Positions 36,131 to 43,429 of a DNA stretch of 64,000 nucleotides are shown here, piece after piece. The notes beneath the pieces are model-generated. The model was not told where the DNA came from and searched no databases. It saw only the letters and a list, made by a program, of their open reading frames with translations. The DNA is from CAWAHD01 sp963781785 (GTDB taxonomy: Bacteria; Planctomycetota; Planctomycetia; Isosphaerales; Isosphaeraceae). The stretch is from positions 372,001 to 436,000 of the forward strand of contig CAWAHD010000003.1 in assembly GCA_963781785.1 (NCBI GenBank). Reading direction: 5' to 3'. Each line of letters begins with the position of its first letter. The stretch's first letter is position 1. Both the position numbers and the translations under genes were made by a program.

Positions 36131-37699
36131 ATGACCTTCAAGCAAGCAGTCTGGATGTTGATCGGCGTTTCGGCGCTCATCCGCGTTTTTTGTGCGTTCA
36201 GCCTGGGTTTGGGGAACGACGAGGCGTACCACTTCCTTTATGCGGCTCATCCGGCTCTCAGTTACTACGACCATCCCCCGATGATGGCGTGGGTCGAGAT
36301 GCTGGGACTGGCTCTCTCGTCGAACAGGGCACCCGCGCTCGCGCTGCGGGTTGGCTTCATCGTGTTGTTTGCCGGGTCGACGTGGCTCCTGGCGCGGATG
36401 ACGACTCGATATTACGGCGCCCGGGCAGGGTTTCTGGCTGCGTTGGCTCTCAATTTGACGGGCTACTACGGACTCGCCGCGTCGACGTTCGCGTTGCCGG
36501 ACGGCCCCTTGTTGTTCTTCTGGATCCTGTGCATCGACCGGCTGAGCGTTGCGCTCGAGGACCCAGAGCGAGGCCGCGTATTGCCCTGGGTTTGGGTGGG
36601 GCTCGCCTGGGGTGGGGCGATGCTCAGCAAGTACCACGGCATCTTGATTCCCGTGGGCGCATTGCTTTACATCGTGCTCGAAAAGCCGATGCGGCGCTGG
36701 CTCTTTCGGCCGGGTCCTTACCTGGCGATGATCCTGGGGCTGGCCTTGTTCAGTCCCGTCATTCTCTGGAACGCTCGCCAGGGATGGGTGTCGTTTTTGT
36801 TTCAGGGCGGGCGGGCGGTTGGCAGCGTGATTCCGCGCCCTGATCACCTGGCAACGGCGCTCTTTGCTCAGGCGATGTACCTGTTTCCGTGGATCTGGGT
36901 GCCGCTGGTCGTGGTGCTGTTCAGCGAATGCCGGGCATGGAGGCGGGGACGGTCTTACCCCGAGCGACTGTGGCTCTGCGTGGCGACCGTGCCCTTGGGG
37001 GTGTTCACGCTGGTGGCCTGTTTCCGTCCCGTGTTGCCGCACTGGGGGCTGATCGGGCTGGTATCGCTGTTGCCGATTCTGGGTCGCAACTGGTCGCAAG
37101 CGCTGGAGACCCGTCCCCAGCCCACACGCCGGCTGCTCGCGGCATTCGGCGGCTTTTCTCTGGCTTTCCTCTGTGTGACGATCGTGGAATTTCGTTCCGG
37201 GTTTCTGCAACGCGGTCGAGAGGGGCAGTGGGGCTTGGTCGATCCACAGAAGGATCCCACGCTCGACCTCTATGGGTGGGACCAGGTCGCAGAGCGAATC
37301 CACCAGCTTGGGCTGGTCGATAAGCCGGACACGTTTGTCTTCACTCACTACTGGTACCAGAGCGCCCAACTGGCTTATGCCCTGCACGGCAAACAGCCGG
37401 TGCTGTGCTACAACGCCGATGACCCGCGGGGATTTGCCTTCTGGAGCCGGCCCGAAGACTGGGTGGGCCGCGACGGAGTTCTTGTCGTGGTCGGTGAGCC
37501 TGAGTTGATGGCCCGTTATTACGGAAGGTGGTTTGCCCACGTCGAGCGCGTGGCCGATTTCTGGGTCGAGCGCAACGGCAAGCCAGTCCGCCGGATCGAG
37601 CTCTATCGCTGCACCCAGCAGCGCCTGGCTTATCCGTTCGCAATCGACCGGCCCGTGCGGCTCGCGCAAAAGGTCGGTGGGCGCGATGCGCACGAGTAG
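36131..37699 (+). CDS. GT39-type membrane glycosyltransferase (ArnT/PMT family)
   Basis: 522 residues with about ten membrane helices. The conserved first loop has GNDEAYHF (Asp30, Glu31) and YYDHPPMMAW (Asp47), as in GT39 enzymes that take a sugar from a polyprenyl-phosphate carrier and add it to a protein or lipid on the outer face of the membrane. ALPDGPLLFFWI and LSKYHGILIPVGALLY are further family segments. The C-terminal soluble part carries FVFTHYWYQSAQLAYAL. AAGGA precedes the ATG. The acceptor is unknown. Confidence 0.9.
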   Translation: MTFKQAVWMLIGVSALIRVFCAFSLGLGNDEAYHFLYAAHPALSYYDHPPMMAWVEMLGLALSSNRAPALALRVGFIVLFAGSTWLLARMTTRYYGARAGFLAALALNLTGYYGLAASTFALPDGPLLFFWILCIDRLSVALEDPERGRVLPWVWVGLAWGGAMLSKYHGILIPVGALLYIVLEKPMRRWLFRPGPYLAMILGLALFSPVILWNARQGWVSFLFQGGRAVGSVIPRPDHLATALFAQAMYLFPWIWVPLVVVLFSECRAWRRGRSYPERLWLCVATVPLGVFTLVACFRPVLPHWGLIGLVSLLPILGRNWSQALETRPQPTRRLLAAFGGFSLAFLCVTIVEFRSGFLQRGREGQWGLVDPQKDPTLDLYGWDQVAERIHQLGLVDKPDTFVFTHYWYQSAQLAYALHGKQPVLCYNADDPRGFAFWSRPEDWVGRDGVLVVVGEPELMARYYGRWFAHVERVADFWVERNGKPVRRIELYRCTQQRLAYPFAIDRPVRLAQKVGGRDAHE

Positions 37700-37801
37700 A
37701 GGACCAACCATAATCCTTGAATTGATCATACATTCTGGATAAGATTCGGCCTTGCGGGGATTGTGGTGGGTTGCGGCATTCCGTGCGGGGAGACCGGATC
37801 G

Positions 37802-38755
37802 ATGAACAAAACCAGCATCAGTCGTCGTCTCTTTCTGGAGGGTGCGATCGCCGGGGGAGCTATGATGAGTCTGAGCTCCAGGTTGCGTGCCGCAACGGTC
37901 GAAGGCTCGGGCAAGCCGGAAGCCGGCAAGATCGGCGATTTCAAGATCTCGCTGGCCGAGTGGTCGCTGCACAAGGCCCTGTTCGCCCACAAGATCGACA
38001 ACATCGATTTTCCCAAGATCGCTCGCGAGGAGTATGGGATCGAGGGCGTCGAGTTCGTGAACCAGTTCTTCAAGGACAAGGCACATGATTCGACCTACCT
38101 CAAGGATCTCAAGATGCGCGCCAAAGACCTGGGTGTGACGTGCGTCCTGATCATGATCGACGATGAGGGCGACCTGAGCGCCGAGGCCGAAGGCGAACGG
38201 ACCAAAGCTGTCGAGAACCACAAGAAATGGGTCGACGCAGCGGCCGAACTGGGGTGCCACGCGATCCGCGTGAACACGGGTCATCATTACGGTTCGACGA
38301 ACGTCGGTCCGGTCTCGGAGGCTTGCGGGCAGTTGACCGATTACGGTGCCAAGAATGCGATCGAGATTATCTGCGAGAACCACGGCGGCCCCTCGAGCAA
38401 CCCCGACGCCATGGTGGCCCTGATGAAAGCGGTGGACAAGCCGACCTTTGGTACTCTGCCCGACTTCGGAAATTTCCTGCAGGAGAACGGGAAGTACACA
38501 ATCGACATCTACGATGCGATTGCCCGGATGATGCCCTATGCCAAGGGGGTCTCAGCCAAGAGTTACGATTTCGATGAATCCGGCAAAGAGACCAAGCTCG
38601 ATTACGCGCGGATCTTGAAGATCGTCACCGACGCCGGCTATCACGGATTCGTCGGCATCGAGTACGAGGGAGGCCGGCTAGGCGAGCCCGAGGGCATCCG
38701 CGCCACCAAGAAGCTGCTCGAGAACCTCCGGGGGAGTATGTATCAACCTGGCTGA
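37802..38755 (+). CDS. Exported sugar phosphate isomerase/epimerase-like TIM-barrel protein
   Basis: 317 residues. The N-terminus SRRLFLEGAIAGGAMMSL is a Tat-type leader (RRxFL), so export in folded form is likely. The body is a xylose-isomerase-like TIM barrel with LAEWSLHKAL, CHAIRVNTGHHYG, IEIICENHGGPSSNP, FGTLPDFGNF and FVGIEYEG; the Glu, His and Asp residues that hold a metal in this fold are visible. Substrate unknown. Such Tat-exported barrels are abundant in planctomycetes. The ATG at 37802 follows GGGGAGA; an upstream in-frame GTG at 37763 is ignored. Confidence 0.88.
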   Translation: MNKTSISRRLFLEGAIAGGAMMSLSSRLRAATVEGSGKPEAGKIGDFKISLAEWSLHKALFAHKIDNIDFPKIAREEYGIEGVEFVNQFFKDKAHDSTYLKDLKMRAKDLGVTCVLIMIDDEGDLSAEAEGERTKAVENHKKWVDAAAELGCHAIRVNTGHHYGSTNVGPVSEACGQLTDYGAKNAIEIICENHGGPSSNPDAMVALMKAVDKPTFGTLPDFGNFLQENGKYTIDIYDAIARMMPYAKGVSAKSYDFDESGKETKLDYARILKIVTDAGYHGFVGIEYEGGRLGEPEGIRATKKLLENLRGSMYQPG

Positions 38756-38854
38756 AAGCAATTCAGTTAATCGTCGCGATTCAGTGGGTGGGCGCGGCCG
38801 CGCCCGGCATCCCACCCACGCACCACCCACACACCCGCGCGTTGCCATTCCCGC

Positions 38855-40348
38855 TCAGTCGCTCTTCGCGACCTTGGCGTTCCAGACGGTCAGCACATCA
38901 TCACTTCCCCTGCGGGGAATGCCGTTCTCGCTCATGAGTGTCTCGGTCGCCTCGAGCATTGCCTTGCGACGGAAGACCAGCGTCTCGGCATAGTCCTCGG
39001 CGAACCGGAACGTGAGGTATTCGTCCTGGCACGACCGGATCAGCTCGACCAGGTGAGCAAGGTTCTTGACCTTGGTCCCGTTGACCTTACTGACGACCTG
39101 ACCGAAGGGGTCGGCATAGCCCTTGGTCATCCGGCTGCGAAGCAAGGGTGCCGTGACCACGACCAGCTCCTCACCGGGGAACCGCGCCCGATCGGTGCGC
39201 CGGGTCGTGAGCGGGCTGTTGCGGCCGCCCAGGCCGGGATTGTACTGGTAATAGAAGGAGATCGCTTTGGACACGACCGGCGAGAACACCAGAGGGCCGC
39301 AAACGAAGAACGACGGGTAGCGTCCTTCATAGCCGTGGAGCAACTGGTCAGGCTCGCGACTGACCGGCACGGCCACCTCGATCGTCTTGCCGGCCCGGAG
39401 AACGCTCACCGGCACGGTTCCATTCCGGACCAGCTTCGGCACCTGCGACACGAACGAGAGCCGGAGATTGTCCTGAGCCTGGATCATCCCCTCGTTATCG
39501 ATCTCATGGGTACCGATCCGGGTCACGATGTCGAACTCCTTGAGCGGGTACGAGGGATCACGGCGCTTCGGCTCGCGGACCATCAGCCCGCGCACGTTCT
39601 TGGTCACGCCGAGCTTGCTGCGCAGCGCCTCATTCTCCATGGACTGGAACTGGTCGAAGATGAAGGGCTTGCCCTCATAGCGGCCGTCTGCGACATCGGT
39701 CAGGAAATCGTCGATTTCCTGGTTGGGGATGATGTAACCGATGTTCTCGGCGTGGCCCGAGATCACGCCGATCATCTTGCCGTCAACGACGGCTGGCCCA
39801 CCGCTGTTGCCTGGATTGATCGCGGCGTCGACCTGGATCCGCAAGCCCGCTGCGCCGGTCTCGTACATGTCGTACTCGATGCGCGCCACCGTTCCCTGCG
39901 TGGTCGAAAGGCTGCTGCCGCCGACCGGGAAGCCCTGGACCGCAACCCGCGACGTGATCTCGGGGAGCTTGGACGCGCGGGCGATGGGGGGCCGCTTGGC
40001 GAAGAACGTCTCGTCCTCCAGGGTCAGCACAGCCAGGTCAATGCCCGGCCCGATCGCAACGACCTTGGCCTCGACACGGTCACCCCCCTGGCCGCCTTGA
40101 ACGAAGATTTCGTCGGCGTACAGGACCAGATGGGCATTGGTGAGGATCCGGTTCCGCTCGATGACCACGCCGCTCCCCATGACCTCCATGGGGTTCTGCT
40201 TGATCCACGGCCGCACAGGGTTGGGCAGCCGCATCTGAGTAAACACTTTGACGACCGAATCGGCTGAGCCTCCTGCGCAGGCCTGGGTGCTCAGAAGCGG
40301 CGAGACAATTGTCAATGTTGCCGCGAGCCACTGGACGATGCGTTTCAT
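38855..40348 (-). CDS. Secreted trypsin-like serine protease with PDZ-like regions (DegP-type)
   Basis: 497 residues. A signal peptide (LAATLTIVSPLLSTQACAGG) is followed by a trypsin-like domain with the complete triad: His73 in LTNAHLVLY, Asp104 in GIDLAVLTL and Ser182 in NPGNSGGPAV. The C-terminal half has two PDZ-like segments (KEFDIVTRIGTHEIDNEGM and DPFGQVVSKVNGTKVKNL). It should act in the periplasm as a housekeeping or stress protease. A sigma factor gene lies upstream on the same strand, separated by a strong hairpin at 40509-40552. Confidence 0.93.
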   Translation of the reverse strand: MKRIVQWLAATLTIVSPLLSTQACAGGSADSVVKVFTQMRLPNPVRPWIKQNPMEVMGSGVVIERNRILTNAHLVLYADEIFVQGGQGGDRVEAKVVAIGPGIDLAVLTLEDETFFAKRPPIARASKLPEITSRVAVQGFPVGGSSLSTTQGTVARIEYDMYETGAAGLRIQVDAAINPGNSGGPAVVDGKMIGVISGHAENIGYIIPNQEIDDFLTDVADGRYEGKPFIFDQFQSMENEALRSKLGVTKNVRGLMVREPKRRDPSYPLKEFDIVTRIGTHEIDNEGMIQAQDNLRLSFVSQVPKLVRNGTVPVSVLRAGKTIEVAVPVSREPDQLLHGYEGRYPSFFVCGPLVFSPVVSKAISFYYQYNPGLGGRNSPLTTRRTDRARFPGEELVVVTAPLLRSRMTKGYADPFGQVVSKVNGTKVKNLAHLVELIRSCQDEYLTFRFAEDYAETLVFRRKAMLEATETLMSENGIPRRGSDDVLTVWNAKVAKSD

Positions 40349-40670
40349 GATCGTTGCTTCCTCTCGTCAATCGGGCCTTGAGACTCACTCGTTCCCAAGA
40401 GTTGTACGCACGGAGGCCCAAGACCTTACAAGCAGGTTTTGGAATCATGTGGGAAGAGCCATCTGGCAGTGTCAGAGTGGAGTGGAACCGCAGAAGAAAG
40501 CCGACGGTAGGTCAGGCTTTCGAGCCTGACGTCAGGCTCGAAAGCCCGACCTGAGCCTGCGCAATCCTTCCCTTACGCGAATCACACCGCGCTCATGATT
40601 TCGAATCGGTTATCAATGATCATCAGTTCAGTATTCCAAGGCCTTTTCCCCGGCACCCACCGCCAGCGGC
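40349..40670. other. Intergenic stretch between sigma and protease genes
   Basis: About 320 bp with no gene. It holds the strong palindrome at 40509-40552 and, at 40555-40640, a lower-GC part. The protease promoter should lie between the palindrome and 40349 on the minus strand. Confidence 0.4.
40509..40552. repeat. Long near-perfect palindrome, REP-like element or bidirectional terminator
   Basis: A 21-base-pair inverted repeat with one mismatch (40509-40529 pairs with 40532-40552) and only two bases in the loop. The core is TCGAGCCTGA/TCAGGCTCGA. There is no T-run on either strand, so it looks more like a mobile palindromic repeat than a normal terminator. It lies about 120 bp downstream of the sigma gene stop on the minus strand. 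Confidence 0.7.
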
Positions 40671-41291
40671 TCATGGTCTTCCGGACACATCAGACTCGAA
40701 GCCATGGCTGATGTCCTCGTCGAATTCGTCGCAGACGGCGCGGACTTGCTTCAAGACGCGGCTGGCGTTCACGTACACGGCGTTGGGCTCGATCTGGAGC
40801 TCCGCGGCGATCAGAGAGGCGGGGCGGTTGCGCAGCAGGCGCTGCTCAAAGCACGCCCAAACCCGGGACGAAGTGCGGGCGCGGACCGTCTTCAAGGCGT
40901 GCTCCAGGATCTTCTCACGGTGGATCTTGGTCCATTCTTCCGTCATCCTGACGCTGTCGGAGGGGGTGGCATTGAGCATGTGGCCAACCCATCCGTCGAT
41001 GGCCTTCTGATGGCTGGCCCGCCGCCGGGCGCGGTCGACCAGCGTGTTGTGCGCCACGCTGAACAGCCAGGTCCGGAACTTGCATCGCTCTTGATCATAG
41101 GTCTGGATCTTGCAAAGCAGCTTGACGAAAATCTCCTGGACGACATCATTGGCATCGAACTCCTTCAGGCCTCGCTTGTGCAGGTAGGCCAAGAGCATCG
41201 GCCGGTAGATGGAGTTGAACTCGCGCCACCGCTCGGGGTCCTGCTGGCAAATCCCAACGATGACCGAAACTCGGGTGTCCGTGCTCGACAT
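40671..41291 (-). CDS. RNA polymerase sigma factor, ECF-like
   Basis: 206 residues from MSSTDTRVSVIVGIC. Region 2 is FNSIYRPMLLAYLHKRGLKEFDANDVVQEIFVKLL with RTWLFSVAHNTLVDRARRR. Region 4 is seen near SLIAAELQIEPNAVYVNASRVLKQVRAV. It should direct RNA polymerase to a small regulon. The next gene on the same strand is the DegP-type protease, a plausible envelope-stress target, but a palindrome and about 320 bp lie between them. No anti-sigma partner is seen. Confidence 0.85.
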   Translation of the reverse strand: MSSTDTRVSVIVGICQQDPERWREFNSIYRPMLLAYLHKRGLKEFDANDVVQEIFVKLLCKIQTYDQERCKFRTWLFSVAHNTLVDRARRRASHQKAIDGWVGHMLNATPSDSVRMTEEWTKIHREKILEHALKTVRARTSSRVWACFEQRLLRNRPASLIAAELQIEPNAVYVNASRVLKQVRAVCDEFDEDISHGFESDVSGRP

Positions 41292-41699
41292 GTGCTTACG
41301 TCCAGCGCTCAAGTGCAAGTGATGACCGTGCCCGATATCTTCTTCAGTCGCGAGGATACGCCGGGGCGTGCGCTCCGAGCCAGCAGAAAATTCGGATCGC
41401 CGTCGACAGCAAGGTATATGGACAGGCCTCAATCCCGCCATGATATGAGTCCGCGCGCTCATGGTGCTTCTGCCTTTCTCAGATTGCCCAGCCGGTCTTC
41501 AACCTGCCGTGAGAGTGCTTTAACTCAGGGAATCAGGCCACACGAAGACCGATCCCGACCAAAGAGAGCCGACCCTATCGATCTCCTGTCACTGTTGTAC
41601 GCACGCCCCCCGGAAACCCTTCACCGAGAACCTGAAAAAGAAATTGGACACGGAAATGGAGCAGCGACCCTCGATGGTGGGAGGCTAAAAACAGGGCGA
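41292..41699. other. Intergenic stretch, about 400 bp
   Basis: Upstream of the sigma gene (minus) and downstream of the repeat protein gene. It should contain the sigma promoter. No coding frame here has recognisable similarity. Confidence 0.4.
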
Positions 41700-41738
41700 G
41701 CCCAATAACAGGTTGACTGATGTCAACAGTCATTGGGC
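41700..41738 (-). terminator. Hairpin terminator after the repeat protein gene
   Basis: GCCCAAT (41700-41706) pairs with ATTGGGC (41732-41738), and inside it GTTGAC pairs with GTCAAC around a TGAT loop. On the minus strand the hairpin is followed within ten bases by GTTTTT; on the plus strand CTTTTT follows eight bases later. It lies 46 bases past the repeat-protein stop and may end transcription from both sides. Confidence 0.65.
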
Positions 41739-41783
41739 TTATCCCTCTTTTTCGTCGAGCAAGTGGCGGCCGGTGGCCCGCGG

Positions 41784-43102
41784 TCAAGGCCGCGCTAGCC
41801 ACCAGATCGCCTGGGCCTGTGCACCGCCCGCAACGAACGCGACACCGCCTGGGAGCGTGCCGATCGAGGAAGCCGTGGCCGATGAGCTCGCGGTTGAGCC
41901 ACCGCTACCGACCGTCACGGCTTGGCCCAATGCACCGCCGGCGAGGACTTCGCCGCCGCCTGGGAGCATGCCGATCGAGGAAGCCGTGACTGGTGAGCCC
42001 GCGATTGAACTTCCGCTCCCGACAGTCACCGCCTGTCCCGGCACACCGCCCGCAAGGAATTCGACACCGACCGGCGGCATGCCCATCGAGGAGCTCATGG
42101 CCAAGGAACCCGCGGTGCCGCCCCCGCTACTCACACTCACGGGCCCGCCCTGCACGCTGCCTGCGCCGCCGCCGGCACCTGGGAGCATGCCAATCGAGGA
42201 AGTTGTAACCGGTAATCCCGCAGGTGCGCCCCCGGTACTCACAATTACAGGCCCGCCCTGCATACTGCCTGCGACAGCCCCGCCAGCGCCTGCGAGCGTG
42301 CCGATCGAAGAGCCGGTGGTCGATGCGCCCCCGGTTGCGCCCCCGGTACTCACAACGATAGGCCCGCCCTGCACACTGCCTGCGCCGCCGCCGCCAGCGC
42401 CTGGGAGCATGCCAATCGAGGAAGTTGTGACTGGCAACCCCACGGGCGCGCCCCCGCTGCTCACAATCACGGGCCCGCTCTGCGCGCGGCAGCGCCAACC
42501 TCGCCAGCGCCTTCGAGCGTGCTGATCGAAGAGCTGGTGGTCGATGAGCCCGCAGTCGCGGCCCCGCTACTCACAATCACGGGCCCGCTCTGCGCGCCAC
42601 CTACGCCGACCTCACCGGCGCCTGGCAGCATACCGACCGAAGCGGTGGTGGTCGATAAGCCCCCAGTCGCGCCCCCGGTACTCACAATTACAGGCCCGTT
42701 CTGTGCGCCGCCTACAGCGACCTCGCCGGCGCCTGGCAGCACGCCGACCGACGAGTTAGTACTTGATGAGCCCGCAGTCGCGTCCCAGCTACTCATCATC
42801 ACGGGCCCGTTCTGTGCGCCGCCTGGGGCCAACTCCATAACCTCACGCGGACCCACATTCGCCAGGTTGCTCACATTTTGACCGACACTGCTCGTGTCTA
42901 ATCCCATCTGCGACATTTCAGCCCATCGCGATTCCCATCCTCCTGACGCGGTTGCCATCCCACCCTCGCCATCTGCCGAATGCATGCCGCTTGACAGCAA
43001 CCGCCGGCTTTCCAAAGTCTCACACCAGACGGTCGCCCTCCCCATCGTGCGGGGACGCTCCCGCCGAGGATCCCTCGGGAACCGTTTCATCCCAATAGTC
43101 AT
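41784..43102 (-). CDS. Surface or secreted protein with nine 37-residue Gly/Ser/Thr-rich repeats, one frameshift
   Basis: About 439 residues when joined. The N-terminus contains WCETLESRRLLSS, the LExRxLLS-type leader typical of large exported planctomycete proteins. After QMGLDTSSVGQNVSNLANVG come repeats of the form SSIGMLPGAG...GSVQGGPVIVSTGGA. Nine repeat starts are spaced 111 bp (37 residues) apart, with one in-frame spacing of 108. The spacing across the frame break is 110 bp, showing that one base is missing between about 42400 and 42510. No enzymatic domain or cysteine-rich region. GGAGGG at a suitable distance supports the ATG at 43102. A fibrous or matrix role is likely. Confidence 0.75.
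41811..42840. repeat. Tandem repeat array, about nine units of 111 bp
   Basis: A CCTGGGAGCATGCC-like segment (or its variants) occurs at 41848, 41959, 42070, 42178, 42289, 42400, 42510, 42621 and 42732. Successive distances are 111, 111, 108, 111, 111, 110, 111 and 111. The array encodes the repeats of the gene on the minus strand. Confidence 0.85.
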
Positions 43103-43429
43103 CGATTTGCCCTCCTTGGCAAATGAATCTGCTCTTTACCCTATCGAAAAGCATCAGCAGGTCGCCACCTCCGTGTGACGACGCACGCGACCGTTCCCAG
43201 AGTGAGCACTCGGGCCATCATCCGAACTTCGATCTGACTGCCTCGTCCACATGGGAATCGAGATTCCCATTGATGACCGTCATGAATACAGAGGAATTCC
43301 CAAATCTTCACGAGAGACGGCAGATTTCCAGGTCGTGCACTGATTCTGCGTGGGATAGGGTGTCCAGGATAGCTGTGATCTGCGTGCCCAAGAAAGAATT
43401 AATCTGCGTGAATCCAAGTGAGGATTAGT
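43103..43429. other. Intergenic stretch, lower GC, about 330 bp
   Basis: Upstream of the repeat-protein gene and downstream of the kinase-WD40 gene (both minus). It holds the palindrome at 43251-43270 and presumably the promoter of the repeat-protein gene. No gene is visible. Confidence 0.45.
43251..43270. promoter_or_regulatory. Perfect 9-2-9 palindrome, candidate operator
   Basis: ATGGGAATC-GA-GATTCCCAT lies about 150 bp upstream of the repeat-protein start. A related half GAATTCCCA occurs at 43300-43308. Its perfect symmetry suggests a dimeric regulator site; no regulator is known for it. Confidence 0.5.

Noticed and set aside
36128..38383. Long minus-strand open frame of 751 codons
   Set aside because: It is antisense to the GT39 and Tat-leader isomerase genes, both with clear family motifs. 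It is an artefact of high GC.
39053..40267. Plus-strand open frame of 404 codons over the protease gene
   Set aside because: The minus-strand frame has a signal peptide, full catalytic triad and PDZ-like segments; the plus frame has no similarity.
41811..42840. Regular array that might be a CRISPR locus
   Set aside because: The 111-bp units are similar along their whole length, with no short-repeat plus unique-spacer structure, and they encode a repeat protein on the minus strand. No cas gene is present.
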